DNA of 43,124 nucleotides, taken from NCBI RefSeq assembly GCF_018332455.1, contig NZ_BOPZ01000029.1, forward strand, positions 1 through 43,124, given 5' to 3'. Below the pieces are notes generated by a model. That model searched no databases and had not been told where the DNA came from. It saw nothing but the letters and a program-made list of their open reading frames with translations. The position numbers were made by a program, and so were the translations under genes. Source of the stretch: Clostridium polyendosporum (GTDB taxonomy: Bacteria > Bacillota > Clostridia > Clostridiales > Clostridiaceae). Positions 1 to 9,465 of this stretch are shown piece after piece (positions within the stretch are counted from its first letter, which is position 1; each line of letters starts with the position of its first letter).

Positions 1-44
1 ACGCCGCCAGCGTTCGTCCTGAGCCAGGATCAAACTCTCAATTT
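1..44 (-). rRNA. 16S rRNA gene, 5' end only
   Basis: The reverse complement carries the universal start of 16S rRNA, including GAGTTTGATCCTGGCTCAG and then GACGAACGCTGGCGGC, and it runs off the left edge of the window. The mature 5' end is placed near position 44 by comparison with the E. coli start. The pre-16S leader (about 45-140) contains GGTCTTTGAAAATTAAAC, a block common in clostridial rRNA leaders. The rest of the operon lies outside the window. Confidence 0.97.
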
Positions 45-141
45 AAAAGTTTAATCTCTTGCTCTCAAAAGAATTGCTGTACTTAATTTCCTCTGTTTAA
101 TTTTCAAAGACCATTTAGCAATCGTTCCCGACCGCTTATTT

Positions 142-170
142 ATATTAACATCTAAGTTTTAATCTGTCAA
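142..170 (-). promoter_or_regulatory. rRNA operon promoter (sigma-A type)
   Basis: On the minus strand a perfect -35 TTGACA (165-170) is followed after 17 bp by TAATAT (142-147), about 100 nt upstream of the 16S gene. A second TATAAT (246-251) lies further upstream but has no good -35, so a tandem promoter is possible and not shown. The remaining sequence up to about 480 is AT-rich and I see no gene in it. Confidence 0.8.
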
Positions 171-481
171 CACTTTTTTGTAGACTAATTTAAAACTTTC
201 TGTTATCGCATATCTACAACTTGTTGCTTTGCATCAGCGACGTGTATTATAGTACCATGTTTAATATTATATACACATTTTACAAAATTAATTCTAAAAA
301 AGGTATCTTTATATTTCTCATTATTTCTTTATATTTATCAGTTTTTCACTTAATGATACTCTTGGATGAGTTTATCTAAAATTACTGAATAATCATATTG
401 AAATTTAAACTAATATACTCAATTTCTAATAATAATTAGGGAGTATTATATTTTACTTTATGAGTGCCAGCAAATAAACTC

Positions 482-522
482 TAAAAAACAAATAACCGAT
501 AGTATTCCATCGATTATTTGTT
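482..522 (-). terminator. Rho-independent terminator of murD
   Basis: Fourteen-base arms (487-500 and 509-522) pair fully, allowing G-U pairs, and are followed on the minus strand by a T-run. The hairpin lies about 30 nt beyond the murD stop and separates murD from the rRNA promoter. Confidence 0.85.
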
Positions 523-553
523 CTTAAAATAGCTATAATATTATTCTTTAAAG

Positions 554-1933
554 TTACTTTAATTGATTAACAATATCTCTAAACTTATTTCCTCTTACTT
601 CAAAGTTTGGGAACATGTCAAAGCTTGCACAAGCTGGTGAAAGAGCAACTATATCATCTTCTTTAGCAATTTCTCTAGCTTTATAGACCGCCTCTTCTAA
701 AGAATTGACAATTATAATTGGAACATCTACAGAACTTTCATCTTTAAGTTTTAAAAATACCTCTTTTATTTTATCCTTTGTTACTCCTAGTAAAATAAGT
801 TGTTTAATATATGGGTAACCTTCAAAAGCTAGTGGCTCAAAAGGTATATGTTTATCATATCCTCCAGCAATTAATATTACTGGCTTTTCAAAGGCCCTTA
901 AAGTTGCAAGTGTTCTTGTTGGACTTGATGCAATTGAATCGTTATAGTATTTTACTTTATCAACTTCTCTTACAAATTCACTTCTATGGGCTACCCCACC
1001 AAAAGTTATTGCCACCTTCTTCATAGATTCTATAGAAACATCTTTATATGTTGCTGCAAAAGCTGCAAGATAATTTTCCACGTTATGCATACCCTTTATA
1101 ACTATATCTTTCTTTTTGCAAACTTCCTTATCAAATACATATAAAGCACCATCTTTGAAATAAGCTCCCTCTTCTGTAATTCTCTTTGAACTGAACTCTA
1201 TAACTTTACCCTTAGCTTCATTTTTGAAAGATGCAGTAATATCATTTTCTCTATTTAAAACAAGTAAATCCTGTTTTTCTTGGAACCTGAAAATATTCTT
1301 CTTAGAATCTATATATTCCTCCATATCCTTATGCATATCAAGATGGTTAGGCGCTAAATTTGTAACTATTGCTACATCAATGTTATTATTCATAGTCATA
1401 AGTTGGAAGCTGGAAAGTTCAAGAACCACCATATCATTCTTTTTAATTTCTTCAATATTTGAAAATAGTGGAGTTCCTATATTACCACCTACCCAAGTAT
1501 TATATCCTTCTTCCATCAAAATTTTAGATATAATAGTAGTTGTAGTTGTTTTTCCATCACTACCTGTTATTCCATATACCTTCGCTGGACAGTACCTAAC
1601 AAATTCCTCCATTTCTGAAGTGATGTAAGCACCTTCGCTTTTTACTTTTACTAACGCTTCACTATCTATTCTCATAGAAGGAGTTTTAAACACTACTTCA
1701 AAGCCTGAAAGTTTATCTAAATATCCTTCCCCCAAAAACAAAGTAACTCCTTTATCTTTAAAATCAACAGCAACTTCCCCAAGTTGTTCTTCAGTTTTTT
1801 TATCGAAAGCACTAACTTTTGCCCCAAGCTCTAATAAGAAATTTATTAATGGAATATTACTAACTCCTATTCCTACTACTGCTGTATTTTTACCTTTTAT
1901 AAACTCCTTAAATTCTTTAAAATCTTTTTTCAT
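554..1933 (-). CDS. murD: UDP-N-acetylmuramoyl-L-alanine--D-glutamate ligase
   Basis: This cytoplasmic enzyme adds D-glutamate to UDP-MurNAc-L-Ala in peptidoglycan precursor synthesis, using ATP. The protein shows the Mur ligase plan: an N-terminal Rossmann-like domain, the ATP-binding motif [13 protein letters not shown] (about residues 122-134), a central domain with [10 protein letters not shown], and a C-terminal domain with [12 protein letters not shown] and an [10 protein letters not shown] block typical of MurD. The start is taken at MKKDFKEF because GGAGG lies 7 nt before that ATG; the longer frame to 1951 would put the ribosome-binding site inside the coding sequence. Length is 459 aa, normal for the family. 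It is separated by terminators from the permease upstream and the rRNA operon downstream, so it is probably transcribed alone. Confidence 0.96.
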   Translation of the reverse strand: MKKDFKEFKEFIKGKNTAVVGIGVSNIPLINFLLELGAKVSAFDKKTEEQLGEVAVDFKDKGVTLFLGEGYLDKLSGFEVVFKTPSMRIDSEALVKVKSEGAYITSEMEEFVRYCPAKVYGITGSDGKTTTTTIISKILMEEGYNTWVGGNIGTPLFSNIEEIKKNDMVVLELSSFQLMTMNNNIDVAIVTNLAPNHLDMHKDMEEYIDSKKNIFRFQEKQDLLVLNRENDITASFKNEAKGKVIEFSSKRITEEGAYFKDGALYVFDKEVCKKKDIVIKGMHNVENYLAAFAATYKDVSIESMKKVAITFGGVAHRSEFVREVDKVKYYNDSIASSPTRTLATLRAFEKPVILIAGGYDKHIPFEPLAFEGYPYIKQLILLGVTKDKIKEVFLKLKDESSVDVPIIIVNSLEEAVYKAREIAKEDDIVALSPACASFDMFPNFEVRGNKFRDIVNQLK

Positions 1934-1981
1934 CCTCGCGCCTCCAACCATATATAATACATTTTATTAGTTATTCTTAAT

Positions 1982-1990
1982 ATTGTAGCA
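1982..1990 (-). promoter_or_regulatory. Candidate murD promoter (extended -10)
   Basis: The minus strand reads TGCTACAAT, an extended -10, about 50 nt upstream of the murD start, with no convincing -35. A second extended -10, TGTTATAAT, lies near 2132-2140. The rest of the 1934-2244 gap is AT-rich and I see no gene or strong structure in it. Confidence 0.4.
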
Positions 1991-2237
1991 TTTACCTATT
2001 ACAAATTCATAAATCTTTTAACTATTGAAATTGTTTATCTTTAATATATATAACAAAATTACAATCTTATGAATTAATATAAATATATATTATTTTCTAA
2101 AGTCACTAAAAATTTAACATACTTATTTTAAATTATAACACTCTATATTACTTTATTCCATAGATATACAAGCTCATATTGAATTAAGAATTTAATAAAC
2201 AATATTAAATATCACAGTTACTTTCTAGAACTTCTTT

Positions 2238-2276
2238 AAAAAAAAGCTAACATTAAGTTTTTACTTAATGTTAGCT
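2238..2276 (-). terminator. Rho-independent terminator of the permease gene
   Basis: A perfect 14-bp stem (AGCTAACATTAAGT and its complement, 2245-2276) with a short loop is followed on the minus strand by a run of eight T. It lies about 50 nt past the permease stop codon. Confidence 0.92.
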
Positions 2277-2325
2277 ATATTGATTTACAGTCCATCTAAA
2301 TTTTATTTAAAAAATATTGAACTTA

Positions 2326-3735
2326 TTATGCAATTTTTCTGGACTTATGTGAAGATTTTCCTTCATTTTGAACGATACTATTCTTTCTTCCATAAGTAAA
2401 GTATATAACTAATCCTAATGTTAGCCATATAGTAAATCCAATCCAAGTTCTAACTGGTATTTTAGATAATAATACTACACAGCTTACTACCGTTACTATA
2501 GGCGTAAATGGCACTCCTGGACACTTAAACTTCCTTGGAAAATCAGGCATAGTTTTTCTAAGTACTATAACACCTAAAGATACAACCATAAAACTTAATA
2601 ACGTTCCTATACTTAAGAACTGTACAATAATATCTAGTGGTAAAAATCCCGCTATTATTGCCGCTGTAGAACCAGTTATCATTGTAGCAATATATGGAGT
2701 TTTATGTACGGAGTGTATTTTTGAGAATGCCTTAGGTAATAATCCATCTCTTGACATAACCATGAACACTCTAACTTGTCCATAAAGTACCGCTATTATT
2801 GTAGAAATCATTCCAAGTATTGCACCAGTTCCTACTAAAGCTGATCCCCATGTTATACCGACTCTTGCCAATGCACCAGGTACTGCATTTTCTGAAATTA
2901 TTTCTTTAAATGGAACCATTCCTGTTAGTACAAAAGCAACGGATACATAAAGTATACTAACTACCACTAAACATGCTATAAGCCCTCTTGGTATATCTTT
3001 CCTTGGATTCTCAGCTTCTTCTGCTGCAGTAGAAATTGCATCAAATCCAATATAAGAGAAGAATATTGTTGCTGTTCCTGCAAAAACTCCTTTCCATCCA
3101 AAAGGCATAAAAGGAACATAATTTGCTGTATTTATATGTTTTGCTCCTAGAGTTACAAAAAGAAGAATTATAAATATTTTCACTCCAACAATAATGTTAT
3201 TTATTCTTGCACTCTCTTTCATTCCATAGCATAAAAGAGCAGTCAGAATTATTGTTATTAAAATTGCTGGTAGGTCTACTATTCCACCCTTACTCGGTGA
3301 TGAAATAAAAACTTGTGGCAACTTAATTCCTATTGAATTTAAAATACCAACAAAAGTTCCAGACCAACCTGAAGCAACAGCACTAGTTGCAACTAAATAT
3401 TCAGCTGTCAAACACCATCCAATTATCATTGCCATAATTTCACCAAAAGCAATATAAGAATATGAGTATGTACTACCTGCTACAGGGAACATTGTTGCAA
3501 GTTCCACATAACATAACCCACAAAGAGCTGCTATTATTCCTGCTAAAATGAAGGAAATAATAACAGCGGGTCCCGCCATATGAGCTCCTTCACCTGTAGC
3601 AACAAATATACCTACACCAACTACCGCTCCAATACCTAGAGCTGCTATATCTTTAGCCTTTAAGTTTTTCTTTAAGCCTGTTTTTTTAGCACCTTCAAGT
3701 ATCTGCTCTACCGACTTCTTTTTCCAAATGTTCAT
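2326..3735 (-). CDS. APC-family amino acid permease (CAT/YfnA-like)
   Basis: This is a polytopic membrane protein of the amino acid-polyamine-organocation superfamily, expected to move amino acids, perhaps cationic ones, across the cytoplasmic membrane. After a cytoplasmic N-terminus comes the family's first helix with GIGAVVGVGIFVATG (about residues 33-47), then alternating hydrophobic segments giving about 12 membrane helices, including FFSYIGFDAISTAAEEAENPRK, the conserved segment of CAT transporters. The start is set at MNIWKKKS because GGGGAGG lies 6 nt upstream; nine residues of the longer frame are dropped. Length is 469 aa, usual for YfnA-like proteins. It has its own promoter and terminator. 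The substrate cannot be read from sequence. Confidence 0.9.
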   Translation of the reverse strand: MNIWKKKSVEQILEGAKKTGLKKNLKAKDIAALGIGAVVGVGIFVATGEGAHMAGPAVIISFILAGIIAALCGLCYVELATMFPVAGSTYSYSYIAFGEIMAMIIGWCLTAEYLVATSAVASGWSGTFVGILNSIGIKLPQVFISSPSKGGIVDLPAILITIILTALLCYGMKESARINNIIVGVKIFIILLFVTLGAKHINTANYVPFMPFGWKGVFAGTATIFFSYIGFDAISTAAEEAENPRKDIPRGLIACLVVVSILYVSVAFVLTGMVPFKEIISENAVPGALARVGITWGSALVGTGAILGMISTIIAVLYGQVRVFMVMSRDGLLPKAFSKIHSVHKTPYIATMITGSTAAIIAGFLPLDIIVQFLSIGTLLSFMVVSLGVIVLRKTMPDFPRKFKCPGVPFTPIVTVVSCVVLLSKIPVRTWIGFTIWLTLGLVIYFTYGRKNSIVQNEGKSSHKSRKIA

Positions 3736-3833
3736 AAAATGCCTCCCCTTAGTTATATTCAACCAAAAATATTTGGTGGGAAAATTGCAAATTTACAAGT
3801 AAAATTACAATTAAATTTAAAATTTTCTCACTA

Positions 3834-3862
3834 ATATTATATATTCTGTACTGAAATATCAA
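3834..3862 (-). promoter_or_regulatory. Permease gene promoter
   Basis: On the minus strand TTGATA (3857-3862) and TAATAT (3834-3839) are separated by 17 bp, about 100 nt upstream of the permease start. An overlapping TATAAT would give a 15-bp spacer. Confidence 0.6.
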
Positions 3863-3887
3863 TAAAATAATAATTTATTGTAGTAAA

Positions 3888-3894
3888 TTCGACA
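3888..3894 (-). promoter_or_regulatory. Possible Spo0A box
   Basis: The minus strand reads TTTGTCGAA, containing the 7-bp Spo0A box TGTCGAA, centred about 30 bp upstream of the permease -35. A 7-bp match can occur by chance, so control by Spo0A is only a suggestion. Confidence 0.3.
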
Positions 3895-4021
3895 AATTAC
3901 TTTATTTTTATAATTATTATTACAATGGAGGTTTTATTTTGAAAATCCATAGAAATATATACTTTTCTTAATACAATATTTTATAACTATAAAATTTTTT
4001 TATCATTTTCATAATTGTAAT

Positions 4022-4059
4022 AAAAAAACCTTGGCTTTTTATCAAAACCAAGGTTTTTA
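4022..4059 (-). terminator. Rho-independent terminator of glyS
   Basis: The 11-bp stem AAAAACCTTGG and its complement has a T-run on both strands. It can stop glyS transcription and could also act on plus-strand transcripts. It lies about 120 nt past the glyS stop. Confidence 0.85.
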
Positions 4060-4178
4060 TGACTTTAGTAATTATGGAGTGAAAATCAATTTAATATTTA
4101 ATACTTTTTCAAAATAAGCTGTATTTATTATTAACTTTATTAATGTATTAATTTGGTTATTGTGATTTTTATAAATTC

Positions 4179-5570
4179 TTAGAACTCTAACTTTTCAGCT
4201 ATATATTTTTCTAACTCATCTATTTTAATTCTTACTTGATCCATAGTATCTCTATCTCTTACTGTTACCGCATTGTCTTCTAGTGTGTCAAAGTCAACAG
4301 TAATACAGAATGGAGTACCTATTTCATCTTGTCTTCTATATCTTTTACCTATGCTACCTGCTTCATCATATTCAATGTTGAATTTCTTACTAAGATTAGC
4401 ATACACCGCTTCTGCCTTTTCTGAAAGCTTCTTTGAAAGTGGTAATATTGCAGCCTTAAATGGAGCTAATGCTGGATGTAGATGAAGTACCGTTCTTACA
4501 TCTCCGCCTTCAAGTTCTTCTTCATCATATGCATCTACTAAAAATGCAAGAGCAACTCTGTCTGCACCAAGTGATGGTTCTATACAATATGGAACATATC
4601 TTTCGTTTGTACTTGGATCAAGATAGCTCATATCCTGACCTGAATGCTCTTGATGTTTCTTTAAGTCATAGTCAGTTCTATCTGCTATTCCCCAAAGTTC
4701 TCCCCAACCAAATGGGAAAAGATATTCTATATCAGAAGTTGCATTTGAATAGAATGAAAGTTCCTCTGCACCGTGATCTCTCATTCTTAGATTTCCCTTA
4801 TTCACGCCAAGATTTAATAGGAAGTTCCAACAATAGTCCTTCCAGTAATTGAACCATTCTAAGTCTGTACCTGGCTTACAGAAAAATTCAAGTTCCATTT
4901 GTTCAAACTCTCTTGTTCTGAAAGTAAAGTTACCTGGAGTTATCTCATTTCTAAAGGACTTACCTATTTGTGCTATACCAAAAGGAACTTTCTTTCTTGA
5001 ACTTCTTTGCACTGATTTAAAATTTACGAATATACCTTGTGCTGTTTCTGGTCTTAAGAATATCTCTGATTTAGCATCCTCAGTGACCCCTTGAAATGTC
5101 TTAAACATAAGATTAAACTTTCTTATATCAGTAAAGTTTTTCTTACCACATTTAGGACATTCTATATTATTCTCATCAATATACTGCTTAAGTTGCTCAT
5201 TGCTCCACCCATCTGCGGAAGCAACCTCAACACCTTGTTCGGTCATGTGATCTTCAACAATCTTATCTGCTCTGAATCTTGCCTTACAATCCTTACAATC
5301 CATCAGTGGATCTGAAAAACCACCTACGTGACCTGAAGCCACCCAAACTTCTCTATTCATAAGAATAGCACAATCTACCCCAACATTATATGGACTTTCC
5401 TGAATAAACTTTCTCCACCAAGCCTTCTTAACGTTGTTCTTGAACTCTACTCCTAAAGGACCATAATCCCATGAATTTGCAAGACCACCATAGATTTCTG
5501 AACCTGGAAATATAAATCCTCTATTTTTACAAAGAGCAACAATCTTATCCATAGTCTTTTCTACCGTCAT
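4179..5570 (-). CDS. glyS: Glycyl-tRNA synthetase, alpha2 type
   Basis: This class II synthetase charges tRNA-Gly with glycine in the cytoplasm. It is the single-chain, eukaryotic/archaeal-like form, not the bacterial alpha2beta2 GlyQ/GlyS enzyme. The N-terminus has [17 protein letters not shown], and two CxxC pairs (C92/C95 and C138/C141) suggest a zinc site. Motif 2 is in [21 protein letters not shown], motif 3 is near [14 protein letters not shown], and a C-terminal anticodon-binding domain follows. Length is 463 aa. The start ATG has GGAGGT 9 nt upstream. A glycine T-box leader precedes it, so expression should rise when tRNA-Gly is uncharged. Confidence 0.96.
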   Translation of the reverse strand: MTVEKTMDKIVALCKNRGFIFPGSEIYGGLANSWDYGPLGVEFKNNVKKAWWRKFIQESPYNVGVDCAILMNREVWVASGHVGGFSDPLMDCKDCKARFRADKIVEDHMTEQGVEVASADGWSNEQLKQYIDENNIECPKCGKKNFTDIRKFNLMFKTFQGVTEDAKSEIFLRPETAQGIFVNFKSVQRSSRKKVPFGIAQIGKSFRNEITPGNFTFRTREFEQMELEFFCKPGTDLEWFNYWKDYCWNFLLNLGVNKGNLRMRDHGAEELSFYSNATSDIEYLFPFGWGELWGIADRTDYDLKKHQEHSGQDMSYLDPSTNERYVPYCIEPSLGADRVALAFLVDAYDEEELEGGDVRTVLHLHPALAPFKAAILPLSKKLSEKAEAVYANLSKKFNIEYDEAGSIGKRYRRQDEIGTPFCITVDFDTLEDNAVTVRDRDTMDQVRIKIDELEKYIAEKLEF

Positions 5571-5780
5571 ACGTATATACCTCCATATATTTTTTATAGC
5601 TATTGTTTAATTTTTCCCAATTTGTTTATTTAAATACTTTTCAGTTAAAAGTACCAATTATAGGTTTGGAAATCTTTTTTTTGCTTAATTATATTATCAT
5701 AGTAATTCCTACTTCTAAGTAAAAATTTACTAAGTTATAAATAAAATAAGTTTAACATAATTTAGTATAAAATAAAAAAA

Positions 5781-5968
5781 GCCTTATACCATAAAGGGAC
5801 GAAAAGTTACTTTCCGCGGTTCCACCCTTCTTGGCTCAAGCCCAACTTTTAAATACACTGCATTCAAAAGTGCCATTCATCATAAGTCCATAATGGTTTG
5901 CACCATCCACCATTTCTCTAAAAAGTTCTTAAGATTACTATTCTTTATCATAATGCATATTAAATTAT
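5781..5968 (-). promoter_or_regulatory. Glycine-specific T-box leader of glyS
   Basis: The minus strand has the T-box core AGGGTGGAACCGCGG (5814-5828), which forms an antiterminator with the downstream CTTTTCGTCCCT. A terminator hairpin and T-run lie at 5774-5796. Upstream are the AGAGA motif and a stem I with a GGTGCAAACC distal region. The specifier is read as GGC (5872-5874) in the context GAATGGCAC, matching the GAAAGGCAT context I recall for the B. subtilis glyQS leader. Binding of uncharged tRNA-Gly would block the terminator and let glyS be transcribed. Confidence 0.93.
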
Positions 5969-5975
5969 ACATATA

Positions 5976-6003
5976 ATTTTATCAAAATATGGTATGTTGT
6001 CAA
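5976..6003 (-). promoter_or_regulatory. glyS promoter
   Basis: On the minus strand TTGACA (5998-6003) is followed after 16 bp by TAAAAT (5976-5981). Transcription would start near 5968, at the head of the T-box leader. Confidence 0.75.
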
Positions 6004-6092
6004 GAATGACTTATCATATTTTATAAAATAAAAAAAATGCACCTTAACTATTCTTAATAAAATTACAATATGAACTTACTACAAATTCACTA

Positions 6093-6125
6093 AAATAAAT
6101 AAAGTCCCATGCTACGCATGAGACT
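6093..6125 (-). terminator. Terminator of tRNA-Asn
   Basis: Ten-base arms (6103-6112 and 6116-6125) pair with one G-U pair around a 3-nt loop and are followed on the minus strand by TTATTTATTTT. The hairpin begins about 20 nt after the tRNA CCA end. Confidence 0.88.
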
Positions 6126-6143
6126 CTGTATACTAATTAAAAT

Positions 6144-6218
6144 TGGCTCCGCGGAGAGGGCTCGAACCTCCAACCTATCGGTTAACAGCCGAGTGCTCCA
6201 CCATTGAGCTACCGCGGA
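6144..6218 (-). tRNA. tRNA-Asn(GTT)
   Basis: A complete cloverleaf reads TCCGCGG at the 5' acceptor arm and CCGCGGA at the 3' arm. The anticodon loop is CTGTTAA, anticodon GTT, and CCA is encoded. It stands alone with its own promoter and terminator. Confidence 0.98.
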
Positions 6219-6235
6219 ACGTTTCTACATTTATT

Positions 6236-6263
6236 ATTATACCAACTTTTTTTTTAAAAGCAA
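6236..6263 (-). promoter_or_regulatory. tRNA-Asn promoter
   Basis: On the minus strand TTGCTT (6258-6263) and a consensus TATAAT (6236-6241) are 16 bp apart, ending 18 bp before the mature tRNA. Confidence 0.7.
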
Positions 6264-6342
6264 GTGCTTTTTTCAACTTTTTATAAAAAATTTAGCTAAA
6301 TTTCATCTTTTAAGGTAAAAAACCGACCAAGCATCAAGTCTC

Positions 6343-6385
6343 TCAGTTTTAGTCAGGTTTCACTTTATGAAATAGCAGGAAATTA
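6343..6385 (-). repeat. Interspersed palindromic repeat R1, copy a
   Basis: On the gene strand the lysS terminator is followed by CTGCTATTTCATAAAGTGAA and then ACCTGACTAAAACTGA. The centre TTTCATAAAGTGAAA is an imperfect palindrome. The same block recurs at seven or more other intergenic sites in this window. Confidence 0.75.
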
Positions 6386-6386
6386 G

Positions 6387-6409
6387 AAAGCAGAGCAAAA
6401 CTCTGCTTT
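6387..6409 (-). terminator. Rho-independent terminator of lysS
   Basis: A perfect 9-bp stem AAAGCAGAG/CTCTGCTTT with a 5-nt loop starts 8 nt beyond the lysS stop. The following sequence, CTAATTTCC, is only moderately T-rich and leads into repeat R1. Confidence 0.8.
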
Positions 6410-6416
6410 TATCCTC

Positions 6417-7919
6417 TTATAGTGGTTTCATTGTTGGGAACATAATAACGTCTCTTATTGAAGTTGAATCAGTAAGGAACATGACAAGTCTATCAATTCC
6501 TATGCCTAATCCGCCTGTAGGAGGCATACCAGTTTCAAGAGCACTCATGAATTCCTCATCTATCATATAAGCTTCGTCATCACCAAGCTCTCTTTCCTTA
6601 GCTTGTTGATCGAATCTTTGTCTTTGCACTATTGGATCATTAAGCTCTGAGTATGCATTACATACTTCTCTACCATATATAAATCCTTCAAATCTTTCAG
6701 TAAATGCTTCATTGCCTCTCTTCTTCTTAGTAAGAGGTGATACTTCTACAGGATAGTCAATTATAAAAGTTGGTTGAATCATATGCTTTTCAGCATACTC
6801 TTCATATAATGAGTTTAAAACCTCTCCCTTTGTTACGTTCTTAAGATCTTTCTTAAACTCAAGTCCCTTTTCTTTTGCAATAGCTTGTGCTTCTTCATCA
6901 CTGCTTATTGAATTGAAATCTACTCCTGCATGCTCCTTAACAGCATCCACCATTGTGATTCTTCTCCATGGTGGTGTAAAGTCTATTTCAGTACCTTCAT
7001 ATGTAACCTTAGTAGTTCCATTAACCTTTTGACATGCATATGCAGCTAAATTTTCCATTATTTCCATCATGTCGTTATAGTCAGAATATGCTTCATAAAG
7101 CTCTATCATTGTAAACTCTGGATTATGCCTTATACTTACCCCTTCATTTCTGAAGTTCTTACCCATATCATATACTTTTTCAAAACCTGCAACAATAAGT
7201 CTCTTTAAATAAAGTTCTGTTGCAATTCTTAAATACATGTCTATATCTAAAGCATTATGATGAGTTATAAATGGTCTTGCAGCTGCACCACCAGCTATTG
7301 GTGAAAGTATTGGAGTTTCAAACTCCAAGAAACCTCTGTTATCAAGGAATTCTCTTATAGCTTTTATAATTTGCACTCTCTTTAAGAAAGTTGATTTTAC
7401 CTCTGGATTAGTTATAACATCAACCTCTCTTTGTCTATATCTCATATCTGGATCTTTTAACCCATGCCACTTCTCTGGTAATGGCTTTAATGACTTACAT
7501 ATAAGTTGAAACTTCTTAACTTTAACTGATATTTCACCAGCTTTAGTCTTGAATACATCTCCTTCTGCCCATATCAAGTCACCAAGATCCAATGTCTTAA
7601 ATTCCTTAAGAGCTTCTTCTCCCACTTCATCTATCTTTATAAAAAGTTGAAGCTTTCCATCTTTATCTTGAATATCAGCAAATACAACTTTACCTTGACC
7701 TCTTTTAGACATTAATCTTCCAGCAATTTTAACATCCTGACCTTCTAATGTATCAAATCCCTCTTTTACTTGAGAAGATGAGTGTGTTCTTTCAACTTTA
7801 TAAACATCAAATGGGTCCTTTCCTGCTGCTTGTAGGTCAGCAAGTTTTTGTCTTCTAAGTCTTTCTTGCTCGCTGAATTGAGCCTCTAATTCGTGGATAT
7901 TCATTTCCTCATTTGACAT
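6417..7919 (-). CDS. lysS: Lysyl-tRNA synthetase, class II
   Basis: This enzyme charges tRNA-Lys. It has an N-terminal OB-fold anticodon-binding domain (about residues 60-160, with [20 protein letters not shown]) and a class II catalytic core. The core carries motif 1 around residues 180-215, motif 2 in [22 protein letters not shown] and motif 3 in [18 protein letters not shown] near the C-terminus. Length is 500 aa, as expected. The ATG has GGAGGG 7 nt upstream. It lies 14 nt after greA and is surely cotranscribed with it from the promoter at 8527-8555, an arrangement common in clostridia. No T-box is seen. Confidence 0.97.
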   Translation of the reverse strand: MSNEEMNIHELEAQFSEQERLRRQKLADLQAAGKDPFDVYKVERTHSSSQVKEGFDTLEGQDVKIAGRLMSKRGQGKVVFADIQDKDGKLQLFIKIDEVGEEALKEFKTLDLGDLIWAEGDVFKTKAGEISVKVKKFQLICKSLKPLPEKWHGLKDPDMRYRQREVDVITNPEVKSTFLKRVQIIKAIREFLDNRGFLEFETPILSPIAGGAAARPFITHHNALDIDMYLRIATELYLKRLIVAGFEKVYDMGKNFRNEGVSIRHNPEFTMIELYEAYSDYNDMMEIMENLAAYACQKVNGTTKVTYEGTEIDFTPPWRRITMVDAVKEHAGVDFNSISSDEEAQAIAKEKGLEFKKDLKNVTKGEVLNSLYEEYAEKHMIQPTFIIDYPVEVSPLTKKKRGNEAFTERFEGFIYGREVCNAYSELNDPIVQRQRFDQQAKERELGDDEAYMIDEEFMSALETGMPPTGGLGIGIDRLVMFLTDSTSIRDVIMFPTMKPL

Positions 7920-7933
7920 TAATGATCCCTCCG

Positions 7934-8416
7934 TTAATCTCTTCTTATTCCTAAAATTTCAAATTTACTAACCCCTCCAGGTACATTAACCTCAACTATT
8001 TCTCCTACCTTCTTACCCATCAAAGCACTACCTACTGGTGATTCATTTGAAATTTTATTTTTCATTGGATCTGCTTCTGCTGAACCAACTAATGTATATT
8101 CAACTTCTTCGTCAAAATCATAATCCTTAACTTTAACTATTGAACCTATACTAACTGTATCAGTTGATATCTCAGATTCATCAACTACTACAGCATTCTT
8201 TAACATATTTTCAAGCTGAATTATTCTACCTTCAGTAAATGCTTGCTCATTTTTTGCTTCATCATATTCTGAGTTTTCGCTTAAATCTCCATATCCTAAT
8301 GCAACTTTTATTTTTTCAGTAATTTCTTTTCTTTTTACTGTTTTTAAATATTCTAATTCTTCCTCTAGCTTTTTAACACCTTCATAAGTCATTATATATT
8401 TTTTTGCTTCACTCAT
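7934..8416 (-). CDS. greA: Transcription elongation factor GreA
   Basis: GreA enters the secondary channel of RNA polymerase and stimulates cleavage of backtracked transcripts. The 160-aa protein has the N-terminal coiled-coil domain with [17 protein letters not shown] (about residues 42-58), whose acidic tip residues support cleavage, and a C-terminal FKBP-like domain with [18 protein letters not shown]. The ATG has AAGGGGAG upstream. It is the first gene of a two-gene unit with lysS, preceded by a consensus promoter. Confidence 0.97.
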   Translation of the reverse strand: MSEAKKYIMTYEGVKKLEEELEYLKTVKRKEITEKIKVALGYGDLSENSEYDEAKNEQAFTEGRIIQLENMLKNAVVVDESEISTDTVSIGSIVKVKDYDFDEEVEYTLVGSAEADPMKNKISNESPVGSALMGKKVGEIVEVNVPGGVSKFEILGIRRD

Positions 8417-8526
8417 ATCTTTCTCCCCTTCGATAGTGATACTATAATACTATATCATATTTTTACAAAATAACATACAAATTTACACAGCAATATTTTT
8501 CCAGTATTCTGTCAATTATTTTACAT

Positions 8527-8555
8527 ATTATAATGCCAAAATCCAATAATGTCAA
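8527..8555 (-). promoter_or_regulatory. greA-lysS promoter
   Basis: On the minus strand consensus TTGACA (8550-8555) and TATAAT (8527-8532) are separated by exactly 17 bp. The leader to greA is about 100 nt. A second TTGACA nearby (about 8512-8517) lacks a clear -10. Confidence 0.85.
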
Positions 8556-8584
8556 CCAGTAAGATGATATAGTTAACTTTTTTA

Positions 8585-9412
8585 CTATAGAATAACAACT
8601 TTGTCATTAAACTTGATTTTCTCTATTGTAATACCATTGTACTTAAGTACCTTTTCAATATCAACTTTCTTATTGTTATCGATTACAGCGCCTAAAAGTT
8701 CCGCGCTCATCTCTTTTTCTTTAAAGTTCCAAGGAATTTCATACGTAATATCATTAACTAATACTTTATCCCAATTTTCTGGTCTATAAAAATTATCTAA
8801 GTACCAGATTCTTGCACATTCGTATTCCCTTTTTTTTGAGCTTATAACAAAATCAGCTAATTTAAAGCAATTCTCATCCCATATAATTTCCGGAGAAACT
8901 CCATAATTAGCTATTAAATATTCCCTTAATTTATTAGTGGCTCTAATATTTTTCGAGTATAGAATAATATGTTTTGTGTTTTTTGCAAGTTCTTCAATAC
9001 ACTCCTGACTTATAGGATCAACTGCATCATCTACAAGTATAATACTATTCTTTAAAGACTTACCTGACTTAAGGAGTATTGCTTTTATACTAACAATTAC
9101 TCCATAAGCCAAAAGTTTTCTTTGAAATTTAGTTATTAAATTAATATCATAGATTCTATTTCCCTTAATACTAACTACAGGATATATATCCTTGTATTTC
9201 CTTATTATTGTATTTACATTATAAATATATGCATCATAACTTAAATTAAAGGGTATCTTTATATGATGTATCTCTACATTAAGAGGCTCAATAATACTCC
9301 TACCCTCTACCTTAATCTTCAACTTATCTAACATTCTAGAAAAAGCATTAAACTTATTATATGGTTTTTCATTAATCAGCTGAAAACTTAGTACTATCTT
9401 CAAACTTACCAC
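8585..9412 (-). CDS. Protein of unknown function with possible Rossmann-like half
   Basis: I do not recognise this 275-aa protein. It has no signal peptide or membrane helix. The C-terminal half alternates strands and helices in a Rossmann-like way: NSIILVDD (122-129), a helix, HIILYSK (148-154), a helix, PEIIWD (174-179) and ADFVISS (186-192). This recalls NAD(P)-binding domains but lacks a clear GxGxxG. The last 80 residues carry a YEIPWNFKEKEMSAELLGAVI segment. The N-terminal 110 residues look like a separate domain. The start is uncertain: the GTG at 9412 has no clear ribosome-binding site, and a TTG three codons later (MKIVLSF) has a weak AAGTGG. It follows dusB by 53 nt and is probably the last gene of coaX-dusB. 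Coding is supported by frame length and gene order, not by a known family. Confidence 0.75.
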   Translation of the reverse strand: MVSLKIVLSFQLINEKPYNKFNAFSRMLDKLKIKVEGRSIIEPLNVEIHHIKIPFNLSYDAYIYNVNTIIRKYKDIYPVVSIKGNRIYDINLITKFQRKLLAYGVIVSIKAILLKSGKSLKNSIILVDDAVDPISQECIEELAKNTKHIILYSKNIRATNKLREYLIANYGVSPEIIWDENCFKLADFVISSKKREYECARIWYLDNFYRPENWDKVLVNDITYEIPWNFKEKEMSAELLGAVIDNNKKVDIEKVLKYNGITIEKIKFNDKVVIL

Positions 9413-9465
9413 TTTTATTTATTGATTATATCCTATATCTATTCTCTTTCTTTTTAATAAATTCT

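Noticed and set aside
5872-5876. Reading the T-box specifier as TGG (Trp)
   Set aside because: One possible alignment of GAATGGCAC gives TGG, but aligning with the glycine leader context GAA-N-GGC gives GGC, which agrees with the downstream glycyl-tRNA synthetase.
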